Shown here: one piece after another, positions 1 to 9,300 of the stretch
How positions within the stretch are numbered: the stretch's first letter is position 1
Layout: every line of letters begins with the position of its first letter
NCBI GenBank assembly: GCA_016866785.1
Contig: VGLH01000007.1
Location: 1 to 59,083, forward strand
Length of the DNA stretch: 59,083 nt
Source: Candidatus Poribacteria bacterium
GTDB lineage: Bacteria > Poribacteria > WGA-4E > GCA-2687025
Reading direction: 5' to 3'
Program-made: the position numbers and the translations under genes
Notes under the pieces: generated by a model
The model's input: the letters and a program-made list of their open reading frames with translations, nothing else
The model's database searches: none
What the model was told of the DNA's origin: nothing

Positions 1-127
1 TCGCCATCCCCCGCTTGGAGAGAACGTTCGTGATCGCCGCCGTCAACGTCGTCTTCCCGTGGTCCACGTGACCAATCGTCCCAACATTGACGTGAGGCTT
101 CGTCCTCTCGAACTTCTGCTTCGCCAT
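1..127 (-). CDS. tuf: Elongation factor Tu, N-terminal fragment (window edge)
   Basis: EF-Tu is the GTPase that delivers aminoacyl-tRNA to the ribosome. Only the first 42 codons lie in the window. The reading starts [20 protein letters not shown] and continues into the P-loop [14 protein letters not shown], which is diagnostic for EF-Tu. The ATG at 127-125 is preceded by an AAGGGG purine stretch. The gene lies last in a tRNA-tuf operon, so it is the tufB-type copy, and the rest lies beyond base 1. Identity is certain; the total length cannot be judged here. Confidence 0.97.
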   Translation of the reverse strand, partial: MAKQKFERTKPHVNVGTIGHVDHGKTTLTAAITNVLSKRGMA

Positions 128-243
128 CCTCGAATACCCCTTACCAGTGTTTCTTCGGCAGCGCCCATACGGGTCGCGCGCTCACGAATCTCCCCATCGG
201 GCCAGTACTTCGGGATTCCGCTGGCGGGACGGCAGTTCTGAGT

Positions 244-319
244 TGGAGCCGACGACCGGAATCGAACCGGTGACTCCGTCCTTACCAAGGACGTGCTCTA
301 CCGTCTGAGCTACGTCGGC
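244..319 (-). tRNA. tRNA-Thr (anticodon GGT)
   Basis: A cloverleaf of 76 nt includes an encoded CCA at 246-244. The acceptor arms are GCCGACG (319-313) and CGTCGGC (254-248). The anticodon loop TTGGTAA gives GGT, reading ACC. It sits directly upstream of tuf, the position of thrT in E. coli. Confidence 0.97.
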
Positions 320-371
320 GTGTCTCACGACGCCACGACCCGGCAAGTCCCGATCACAGAGCGAAACGAAG

Positions 372-446
372 TGGAGCGGGAAACGGGACTCGAACCCGCG
401 ACCGTCAGCTTGGAAGGCTGTCGCTCTACCACTGAGCTATTCCCGC
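372..446 (-). tRNA. tRNA-Gly (anticodon TCC)
   Basis: A 75-nt cloverleaf with encoded CCA. The acceptor arms GCGGGAA and TTCCCGC pair fully. The anticodon loop CTTCCAA gives TCC, reading GGA. It is the third tRNA of the operon, the place of glyT in E. coli. The outermost anticodon-stem pair is an A-A mismatch. Confidence 0.96.
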
Positions 447-523
447 CTATCGCGCGACTCGACATCGCCCATGGGACGCAACACGACCTTCCTGATGGCG
501 TCCCGTTCGACTGGACCGGTGAG

Positions 524-609
524 TGGTGGGGAGAGGAGGATTCGAACCTCCGAAGGCATGCGCCGACAGATTTACAGTCTGTTCCCGTTGGCCACTTGGG
601 TATCTCCCC
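524..609 (-). tRNA. tRNA-Tyr (anticodon GTA)
   Basis: A class II tRNA of 86 nt with a long variable arm and encoded CCA. The acceptor arms are GGGGAGA and TCTCCCC. The anticodon loop CTGTAAA gives GTA. The position matches tyrU in the E. coli tRNA-tufB operon. Confidence 0.97.
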
Positions 610-656
610 GTCCGACGCCCACTGCGAACCAGTCGTCTGCCGCCAGACCGCGCTAA

Positions 657-731
657 TGGAGCTGGCGAGAGGATTTGAACCCCCGACCAACTGATTACAA
701 ATCAGCCGCTCTACCACTGAGCTACGCCAGC
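657..731 (-). tRNA. tRNA-Thr (anticodon TGT)
   Basis: A 75-nt cloverleaf with encoded CCA. The acceptor arms GCTGGCG and CGCCAGC pair fully. The anticodon loop TTTGTAA gives TGT, reading ACA. It is the first gene of the tRNA-tuf operon, equivalent to thrU. Confidence 0.97.
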
Positions 732-780
732 GTCGTGACCGTAAGCGCAATCCGGCATGGCGCTGGGAAGCGCAGGGGTA

Positions 781-809
781 ATTGTAGGTAGCCCACCACG
801 GCTTGTCAA
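781..809 (-). promoter_or_regulatory. Sigma-70-type promoter of the tRNA-tuf operon
   Basis: On the minus strand a perfect -35 TTGACA (809-804) is followed by a 17-bp spacer and -10 TACAAT (786-781). It ends about 50 nt before the first tRNA, so it very probably drives the tRNA-Thr/Tyr/Gly/Thr-tuf transcript. Confidence 0.9.
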
Positions 810-842
810 GCCGATTTGACCCAAGACCGCGCCAGCACCGGC

Positions 843-1340
843 TTAGGAAGACTTTGCCTGCAGTCTCGCCGACCGTTGCCTCTCGAGCAGCGCGGGATCG
901 AACACCGCCGCCGAGAGAGCTCGAGCGATTGCTTTCCGCAAGGTCGACGGAGCCGAGGGTCGAAATCGGTAGTCGGAGTCGATGTCGTCCACCGACTCCG
1001 ACACGATCGACAAGTCCGAAATGCTGCGCAGGTCGTCATGTCCTGGATGGATCACTCCCAGTACTGGCGTGTCTGCGCCGACCAGCGCCGTCACGACGGC
1101 GTTCGGAAGACCGACCGAGCCAGACGGGTTCCCAGCAACGACGATTGGCACGCGCATGTGCCGTGCCAGCGCGACGCCGCGTTCGGTCTTGCGAACCGCG
1201 ATGTCGCTTGGTCCGCCTGAAAGCTCGATCGCGACGCATCGCTTGCCTCCGATCCACGCCAGGAAGAGCCCGACCTCGTCCGTGTCCCCGGACGTCCGGT
1301 CGCCGCGCAGTTCGAACCGACGGTCGTAGGGAAGAGACAT
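843..1340 (-). CDS. Hypothetical protein, 165 aa
   Basis: I do not recognise this protein. It begins MSLPYDRRFELRG at an ATG preceded by AGAGGAG at good spacing; an upstream extension in the same frame lacks such a site. It has no signal peptide or membrane segment. The middle alternates hydrophobic strands and helices (VAIELSGG near residue 35, MRVPIVVAGNPSG near 60, TPVLGVIHPGHDD near 90), suggesting a small soluble alpha/beta fold. The C-terminus is basic and helical. It is the last gene of the minus-strand surface block, but a strong hairpin separates it from the LysM gene, so a shared function is uncertain. Confidence 0.7.
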   Translation of the reverse strand: MSLPYDRRFELRGDRTSGDTDEVGLFLAWIGGKRCVAIELSGGPSDIAVRKTERGVALARHMRVPIVVAGNPSGSVGLPNAVVTALVGADTPVLGVIHPGHDDLRSISDLSIVSESVDDIDSDYRFRPSAPSTLRKAIARALSAAVFDPALLERQRSARLQAKSS

Positions 1341-1363
1341 CGACGCTCCTCTGAACAGCAAGA

Positions 1364-1396
1364 CGGCAGGGACGCTCAAACAATGCGTCCCTGCCG
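1364..1396 (-). terminator. Terminator-like hairpin after the LysM gene
   Basis: A perfect 12-bp inverted repeat (CGGCAGGGACGC and its complement) with a 9-nt loop lies 36 nt past the LysM-gene stop. No U-tract follows, so it may work with Rho or act as an RNA 3'-end stabiliser instead of a classical intrinsic terminator. Confidence 0.6.
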
Positions 1397-1431
1397 CCAA
1401 CACTACGTCAACACTACGTTTACTGCGCCGT

Positions 1432-2259
1432 CTACTGAGAAGCGGAGACCGCCAGGAACGCGATACCCACCGCCAGCGTCGACACGAGACCGACGATCCC
1501 TCGGTTCTTCTTCTCTGTTGCCTGATCGCCGTGCATCGGCATCGCCGACATCTTGGCGTTCAGTTCCTCGACAGCCTTGTGCTGCATGTGCACCTGGGCT
1601 TCAACCGACTTGCTCAACACGCCAAGCTCGGCTCGAAGCGCCTTGACCTCCGCAGCAGTCTCCTTGACCGCGCCGCTCTGCATCCCGCCGTGTTCCTCGA
1701 CGAGTTGCTTGAGGTCCTTCTTGGACAACAGCCCACCCAGGGCTTTTTCCAGCTTCGCGAGACGCTTCTCGATTGCCGCCGTGTCAGCGACAACCGGAAC
1801 AGAAGCCTTCGCCGCGTGTTCACTCAGCATGCCAAGCGAGGCTTCCAGCTTCTCGAGGCGCGCGCGCATGGCAGCGAGATCGGCAGTCAGCGGCTCCAAC
1901 CGGGCGTTCATGTCCCGCAGCATCTTCTCAACCGAGGACACAGGCATCTCGATGGCGTCGGGCGTCTCCTTGATAACGACCGGCTCCTCCGCCGCCTGAG
2001 TTCCCGGAATGTTCAGCACCTGTCCGGGGCTGATGCGGTTCGGATTGCTGACGGTGTCTCTGTTGACTTCATGGACAGCACGCCATTTCTCGCCATTGCC
2101 CAAGTACTGCTTGGCAATCGCCCACAACGTGTCGCCTTTCTTGACGACGACGGTCTGCATTTTCTGGGCAATCACCGGAACGGCGCCAGCGACCGTGATC
2201 GACACGAGCGCGATCGCCAGCGGACGCAGCCGCCGCCAGCGCGGCAAAGAGAACGTCAT
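1432..2259 (-). CDS. LysM-domain coiled-coil membrane protein, 275 aa
   Basis: A probable periplasmic or cell-wall-binding structural protein. The start is an ATG with AAAGGAG eight bases upstream. Residues 1-31 form a signal or anchor segment after basic residues (PRWRRLR). Residues 34-84 form one LysM domain with the hallmark KKGDTLWAIAKQYLG and NPNRISPGQVLNIP, which binds peptidoglycan-type glycans. Residues about 105-240 are charged heptad-rich helix, probably a coiled coil. Residues about 252-272 are a second hydrophobic segment (IVGLVSTLAVGIAFLAV). It lies 31 nt downstream of the PorV-like gene and is probably co-transcribed. This suggests a role in tethering or bridging the outer-membrane machinery to the cell wall, which is inference. 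Confidence 0.85.
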   Translation of the reverse strand: MTFSLPRWRRLRPLAIALVSITVAGAVPVIAQKMQTVVVKKGDTLWAIAKQYLGNGEKWRAVHEVNRDTVSNPNRISPGQVLNIPGTQAAEEPVVIKETPDAIEMPVSSVEKMLRDMNARLEPLTADLAAMRARLEKLEASLGMLSEHAAKASVPVVADTAAIEKRLAKLEKALGGLLSKKDLKQLVEEHGGMQSGAVKETAAEVKALRAELGVLSKSVEAQVHMQHKAVEELNAKMSAMPMHGDQATEKKNRGIVGLVSTLAVGIAFLAVSASQ

Positions 2260-2290
2260 TGGGTTCGCTCCTTTCGGGGTCGTCATGAAC

Positions 2291-3262
2291 TCAGTACGCG
2301 TACGACAGCGACACGAAGTGCCTCGGGACATCTTCGAGGCCTCGTGCGGTACGATTGATGAACTGGAACGCATAGTCGGCTCGGATGTCGGCGATGCTGA
2401 CCCCGAATCCCGCGAACCATCGGCTGCGATCGGCGCTCTGGCTCGTACCCAGTCGCAGCGCCACCGGGGCGATTCGATACTCTGCCCCCATGCGAACGAA
2501 CAACGTGCGCTCTTCGAGCTCGACGAACTGCTTCTCGACGTCCATCGAGAGCAGGACCGAGCGCCTCCCCGGAGTCACCGTGGCGACGCCTGCGCTCATC
2601 GTCACAGGAATGGATGAATCCTCGCCCAGCGAACCGGCGAGATTGCGCACGCTCACGCCGTATTGGAGCAGATCAGGGATACTCCCAGCGAGTCCCAGGC
2701 TGAGCCCGCCGAACCCCGAACCGTCGGCATCGTCCGCATAGGCTGTGCCGTCCAGGCCGCTGAACGAGTCGAGTGCGTAGTCGATTCCGATCCCCAACTG
2801 CATGTCATCGTTCGCCTTGATTCCATAGGCGAACGTGAGGGCGTTGGCGCTGTACTGACCGCGACCGATGTCGGCACCCGTCGGATCCGTATAGATGAAC
2901 GGCGCATCGTCGCTGTCACCGGCTCCGGCGTTCCGCCAAGCGACGCCGATGGCTCCAGGCCCGACCTTGGGCCACACGGCCGCGAGGTAGTTCTCGTGGA
3001 TGTCGTAGGAATTCTCGCGCGTGTAGAACAGCGCTTCGACGCGGCCCATCTTGCCGAGGCCCGCCGGGTTCAGCGACACGCTCGCGACATCGTCGGACAG
3101 GGGGGTGTAGGCCTGAAGAGCGATGGCGCGCGCGCCGACCGGCTCCAACAACCAAGCCCCGGCGTTCTCTTTAGCCGCGTGTGCCGTTCCCCAAATGCCC
3201 GCGAGGGCGTAGGTCAGGATCGCCACGGCGCCCACCTTGCGCCACTGCTTGCGAACTGGCAT
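2291..3262 (-). CDS. PorV/PorQ-like outer-membrane beta-barrel protein, 323 aa
   Basis: An outer-membrane barrel of the PorV/PorQ (UPF0164, FadL-like) family. In type IX secretion PorV is the shuttle that receives cargo from the translocon and binds its C-terminal domain. A signal peptide ends near residue 29 (GTAHA-AK). The family hallmark follows at once: GARAIALQAYTPLSDDVASV then SLNPAGLGKM. The remainder alternates amphipathic strands rich in Gly and aromatic residues and ends in an aromatic-rich strand (HFVSLSYAY). The ATG follows AAGGAG. It sits between a giant secreted protein with a type-IX-like C-terminal domain and the LysM gene, which fits a cargo-specific display role. It could instead be a general porin-like protein of the family. 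Confidence 0.82.
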   Translation of the reverse strand: MPVRKQWRKVGAVAILTYALAGIWGTAHAAKENAGAWLLEPVGARAIALQAYTPLSDDVASVSLNPAGLGKMGRVEALFYTRENSYDIHENYLAAVWPKVGPGAIGVAWRNAGAGDSDDAPFIYTDPTGADIGRGQYSANALTFAYGIKANDDMQLGIGIDYALDSFSGLDGTAYADDADGSGFGGLSLGLAGSIPDLLQYGVSVRNLAGSLGEDSSIPVTMSAGVATVTPGRRSVLLSMDVEKQFVELEERTLFVRMGAEYRIAPVALRLGTSQSADRSRWFAGFGVSIADIRADYAFQFINRTARGLEDVPRHFVSLSYAY

Positions 3263-3311
3263 TGCACGCTCCTTGTGCTAACTCGTCCCTTCGGCGTACC
3301 AGCCGACCGCT

Positions 3312-3339
3312 GGGCGTCCCGACACGCGTCGGGACGCCC
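3312..3339 (-). terminator. Strong hairpin between the 2547-aa gene and the PorV-like gene
   Basis: A perfect 12-bp inverted repeat (GGGCGTCCCGAC and complement, 4-nt loop) lies 8 nt after the giant-gene stop. There is no U-tract. I see no promoter between it and the PorV-like gene, so it may be an attenuator or 3'-end stabiliser that sets different transcript levels. Confidence 0.6.
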
Positions 3340-3347
3340 GCGTGTGG

Positions 3348-6300
3348 CTAGCGAACCTTCGCCATCTTCAGGACTTTGACGACACGTTCTCCGCCGAAGC
3401 GGGACTCGATGGTCACTTGAGCGAAGTAGACGCCGCGACCGAAGTCGGCGATCCGAGCTCCGAGCGCCAGCTTGTGAACGCCCGGCAGCAGGCCTGGGTC
3501 ATGGCGTTCTGCGACGAAGCGCTGACTGAAGTCGTAGATGCGCACGGTCACGTCCGACTCCTGTCCGAGCGAGAACCAGAGAGCGGTCTCCGCATCGAAC
3601 GGGTTCGGCACGATCCGCATAGACGAGCCGGCGATCACCTGCTCGTCTTCGATCATGAACAGCCAGCTATGCTCCGCCTCGTTGCCCACCGTGTCAGCGA
3701 CGGCTACGGCCGCGCGGTAGACGCCCGGCGCGAGGGTCGCGCTGGGCCGCCAAGTGACCGCGCTCGCCTCCTGAGCGACGGTTCCCGCGACTTCCTTGCC
3801 CTCAGACGTCACGACCAGCGACGCCGACGACTTGTCGATGCCAGCCTGGTTGTCCGAGTAGAAGGCGCTGACGATCACGTCAGAGCGTTCCTTCTCGTTG
3901 CCTCGGATCTTCCCGCCTGGCGCCGGAACCACTGATGTGATGCTCGGCGGCGTCGTCTCGATCGAGAACTCCCACTTGACGGACGTGGCGTTGCCGAGCA
4001 TGTCGGCGACGGAGACCGTCACGACGTGGGAGCCTGTGGCGAGGTCTGACGTCGGTGTGTAGACCAACCGGCTCGTGTCCTTCGCCGTCGGGGTCACCGA
4101 CTTGCCGTCGACATCGAGCGTCACCGCGTCAGCCTTCACGCCACTGCCGCTGTCGGAGTAGGACACAAGGATCGTCGGTTTGCGCGTTCCGACGAATCCG
4201 GTCGGCGAGTGCGCGGTGATGGCTGGCGCGTCGCGGTCGAGCTCGACCGTGAAGGTCCACTCGACCGAGGCGACGTTGCCGTTCGCGTCCGTAAGGTACG
4301 CGATCACGGTGTACTGTCGCTGCGTCAGACCGCTGACGGCGCGGGTCCAGCGCGAGTCATCGACGCGGGAACCGGCCTGCTGCGCCGCCTCGGTGTCGAG
4401 GCGGAACGTCACCGTGACCGGCGAGGCATCGGTGAAGGAGACCGCCAGCGTGGCGTCCGTCCGCGGGACGATGCCCGTGGGCGAAACAGCCGTGACCACC
4501 GGCTTCTCCTTGTCCTCGACGACCGTGAACTGCCAAACCGCTGGGACGCTGTTGCCGTCCACGTCGGTGACCACGGCGCTCACGACGTACTCGCCCGCCT
4601 TCAAGTCCGCGTTCGGCGTGAACACGGCGGAGCCGCTCAGCAGCGCCGAGCCGGCTGCCGCGTCCGTGCCGTCAGCCTTCTTGAGGACGGTGGAGCCGGC
4701 AACGCCGTCGATCTTGATCGAGACGCCCGCGGCGGCAACACCTGAGATGTCGTCGGAGAACGCCACGGTCACCTTCGGGCGCTTGGTCGTCGTCGTGCCC
4801 GTCGGGGCGAACGACGAAATGCGCGGAGCCGTGGTGTCCGTCTCGACGACAAAGCTGATGGCAGCCGTCGCCGGATTCCCGGCGCGATCGACGACGCGCA
4901 CGTTCGCCGTGTGCGGTCCCGGCTTGAGTCGGGACTCAGGCGAGTAGACCATTCGGGTAGCTGTCGCGTTCGCGCCCTTGCTGTCGCCAGCAAGAGCCTT
5001 CTCGGTGTCTCCGAAAGCGACATCGACCACGCTGCCCTTCAGGTCCGCGAGTCCGAACGTCAACTGCACCACCGTCGACGCGTCGGAGTAAGCAGCCCAG
5101 ACGTAGGGCCGCGTTCCGACCGTCGTTCCGGCTGCCGGAGCGACGAATGCGAGCGCCGGCGCGGTGTTGTCGACGAGAATCGGCGCCGCAGGCACGAAGA
5201 CGTTCGGGCTCCCGCCCAACACGATCCGCGCTACGGATGCCCCCTCGGGTAGCTTCTTGGTATCCACCGTGAAGCGGAAGGTGTCGGAGCCGGCAGCCTT
5301 CACGCCCGGCACATGCATGGCGGCGATCGGCGCATCGGGCTTCGACGGGTTGACCGCGCGCAGCACTTCCTCCGAAACGTCCTCCGCCTTTGCGGCGATG
5401 AACAGCCCGGCAATGTCGGCGAACGGCGCATCGATCTCAATGACGGCAGAACCCGCCAGCGGTCGATCCTCCGGCGTCATACCAAGGTGGCGCTTGACGT
5501 CGAAAACGCCGGTCTTGACGATCCGGGTCTTTGCCAGCACTTCGGGGTCCTTGGCGACGAGGATGTTCCGCACCTCGACGGACTTCACGGCGTCGGCTGC
5601 GACCGCCTCTCGGTTCCCTGCGGCGTCAACCGCCAAGACCGCAAGACGATACGTGCCGTTGGCGAACGCCGTGCTGTCCACCTCGAACCGGTACTCCGGT
5701 CCTTCGGCAGCCGGCAGTTCGCCGACGACGCTATCGACCGTGTTGTCCGCCTTGACGCTGGCGAGCAGAACCTTGCCGCCCGCGTACGTCGCTGCCTTGG
5801 CAGCAACGACCGCCGTGAACCGCGCCTTCGCGCGAACGACGATGCTCTTGCCGTCCGCGCTGACGGCGGGCTCCCAAGCGGTCAACACGCGCGCCTGGCG
5901 CTCGACGGTGGCGATCACCGTGCCTGCTGCCGGGGACACGTCGTCCACGTTGTCGACCGCGACCGTGACCGTCTTGCTCGCCGGATAGGTCTTTCCAGCG
6001 GCGTCTGCCGGCACGATCCGCAGGATGTACGGGTTGTCGTCCTTCGTGGCGTCGCGCGCCTCGGGGGACTTGTTCTCGACGGTGTCCTTCGCCTTCGTGG
6101 TATCCCACTTCGCCGACCACGCGACCGTGTTCTGCGCGCCGGTCACTGGGGTCGACTTGATGATCAAGCCGCCCTCGGGCCCGCCGAGGCTGGCGCCGAG
6201 AGGCGCGAAGGTCTTCCCGCCGTCGGTGCTGAGCTCGATGCCCATGGCGAGGATGGCAGGAGCCGTGAACGCCGCCGTGTTGGCGGTCACGATCAGCGTG

Positions 6301-9300
6301 CCGCGCTCGCCGCCGCTGTCGGGGCTAGGCGTCGAACCTGCGTCCCGCGTGACCGTGAAGCTGAGAACCTCTGGCTCGATCGCCAGTGGGTTCTTGTCGA
6401 CCGACAGCGCCGTGACGACGCTCGTACCGACGACCGTCAGCGCATTCGTGGTCACGACACGCAGAGACGCCGTCGTTACGCTCGCGGCGAACGCCGGCGT
6501 GTAGTTCAGCGTGAACGTGTCGCCCGCCTTGGCGCTCGCCAACTGAGCCGACGTGAGCGAACCGATGTTCGTCCAGGTCGTGCCGTCGACCGAGAGCTGC
6601 AGCGTTGCCGCGCTCAGCGGGTGTGCCGTCCGTGTCTGAACCGTGATCGTCGTCGCCAGAGACTTGGTGTTGGACCAGATGCGGAACGCAGCCGGGTCCA
6701 CCTTGCCATCTGCGGCGACGCTGATCGACTCGAACGGACCTTGATCGTTCCCGTCACCGTTCTGATCCCCGATGGACAGCTTCGACACGCGGATCACGTC
6801 CGCGTCCGGAGGCACGATGTCGATTCGAACCGACGAGCCGTAGGGCCCGAAGTTGCCGAACTGGTCCACCGGCAACGCTCTCAGCGCGTACTGCCCGGAC
6901 GGCGGGAACAGCATGTTCACCGACCCGCTCAGTCCTGGGAACGTCGGTGTGAGGGTACGGAGCGCGGCGACGAGCCCCGCGTACTCCTGTAGCGTGGCGA
7001 AGTTCAGGCTGAGTGCCGCGCCCGCTGCAACCAGGTCCTGACCGATCACCGCGCGCCGTACGATATCCGCCGCCGCCTGAACGTCAGCCTTCTTCGATGC
7101 CGAGAGCGCGTTGTACCCGGCGAGGAAGGTCGCGACGCCATCCGGCTCGAGGACGGAGAGCTTGGCGATGAGTTTCGGATCCGTCAGCACGACGGCGAGC
7201 AGCGCGATGTCGTACGCATCGTCCTTGTCGGCTGCGACGCCAGCGGACTTGAGCGCCGAGGCGATCAGGATCGCCGTCTGGTTGACCGGCAGCCAGATGC
7301 GCTGCGCTTGCTTCGCGGCGTCCTTCTCGATACCGAGCATCTGGAACACGCCGCCCTCGGCGTCACCGGTGATCTTGGCAGCGAGCCCAAGCGTGCCGCT
7401 CTTGTCGAGAGCCGTCGCGACCTGGACTCCGTCAGCGGACCGAATGTAGGACGCGGCGCCCCGGTTCGGAGCGACCGTCAGGCTCGTGACCTCTCCGGCG
7501 GAACGGTCGATTCGCAGCGGCTTCGCCACGAGTCGATTGTCGGTTCCAGCGATGACTTCGACGGTGTAGTTACCGTCTCCCACGGTCTCGAGGTCGAAGG
7601 TCGCGACCCACAGACCAGCCGCGGCAGGAACGGTGAACTTCGACACGAGCGGAACTTCCATCGTGCGCTGGATTTCCGCCGTCACCTTGTTGCCGAACGG
7701 AATCAGCTCTGCCTGAGCGCGAGCGATCAGCGCGGATGGATCGCCCACCACGTTCGCGAGCGCCTGGTTCAGGAACCGTGCCCCGTACTTGGCGATCAGG
7801 ATCGGCTGAATGTCCGCCTGCACCAGCGGCAGGATGTCGTTGCCGACCACCGGCACGAGGTCCGGAGCCACCACCGGCAGGATCTTCGGCGCGGCGAGCG
7901 GCAGGATCGCGGCAGCGACCGTCGGATCGCCCAGCAATCCCGGTAGCGCCGCGTTCAGGCGTGCCGTCACGATGGGAGGAGCCAACTCGCGGATCTTGGC
8001 TTCCGCGGCTGCCTTCGCTGCTGCCTCCGCCTGCGCCGGTGTTCCGCCGGACAGCAGCGTCGCCTGCGCAGCGTCGTTCGCCGCCTTCACGACAGCCGGA
8101 TCGCTCGCCAGTTCGGTTGCGACCTGGGTGGCAATCTGGTTGCCCCTAGCCCGAACGACTGCGTTGCTCTCCAACGCCGACTTGATCGCGGGATCCGACA
8201 GCAGTTGCTGCTGGATCGTCGCATCCGTCTGCAGCCGGCTCTGGATGACCGACCGTGCCGCCGGATTGTTGATGATCGCCGCCTGCAGCGACGGATCGCT
8301 CTGGATGCGCGCCAGCAGAATCGCCCGCACCTCAGGATCGTTGGCGATCTCAGCCTGAATGGCAGGATCGTTCAGGACGGCGTTCTCAGCGATGCGAATC
8401 GCCTCGCGTTCGACGTCCTTGACCAGCGCCCCGACGATGGGCTGAATCCGCAGCGCGACGGAGTCGAGCAACGGACGCCGGAGTTCGGGGTCGGTGGAGG
8501 TCGGAAACCCGCGATCCTCGAACTGGATGTTGCGGACGTCCGGCACCGCCCACTCGCTGGTGAACGACGCGGGGAGCGTGCTGATCGGGATCGGGTTCGT
8601 GAGCTTGATGCGGTAGTAGTAGTGGTAGACGCGTCCCGCGTTGAGCGTCTCGGTGACAGCCCAGCCGGTGCGGCGATGCGAGCCAGCCCGGAACGTCGTC
8701 TTCGTCAGCGGAACCGTACGATAGGGACCGCCTCTGCCGCTGTCCGACAGGTAGAGCGTCACGCCTGCGACTGGGTTGCTCGTCGATCCGGGCCACGACG
8801 GAAGAACGGCAAGGAGCTGTTCCTCGTCAGTCGTGAACTGGTAGTCGAACGTCCCGCTCGCCGTGACATCGCGCATGGACGCAGGAATCGAAGCGCCTGC
8901 GGTCGGCTTCAGGGCGACCGAAATCCCGGAGTCCGTTCCGCCGCGAACGTAGAGGTTCAGCTTGTTGCCAACGAGGGACACCGGAACTCGGAACGAGTTG
9001 TCCGCCAACCCGATGGGGTTCTCGTTCGCCGCATCCAGCAGCGGAACGAACAACGGGTTGCCGAAACTCTCGAGGTCGAGGTCCGTCGGATCAGGAACAA
9101 GCACCGGAGCCGTCGGCTTCTCATCGAGCGTCGCCGGGAACACCGGGACGGCGATTCCAAGGAGCGAGCCGTCGCGGACCAGTTGAGGCAGCAGGCTCTT
9201 GATCAGCGCCCTCGTCGACTCGTCGAGTTCAGGAGCCTCGACCACAGTCGCGAGAGTCTTCTGGAGCATGCGGATGTAGTTGGGGACGTCGATCGCCAAC

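Noticed and set aside
325-750. Open frames of 130-140 codons across the tRNA cluster
   Set aside because: They overlap four well-formed tRNA genes and encode no recognisable protein.
5313-6992. A 559-codon open frame on the plus strand inside the 2547-aa gene
   Set aside because: Same reasons: low-complexity Arg/Asp composition and an antisense position to a gene with clear domains.
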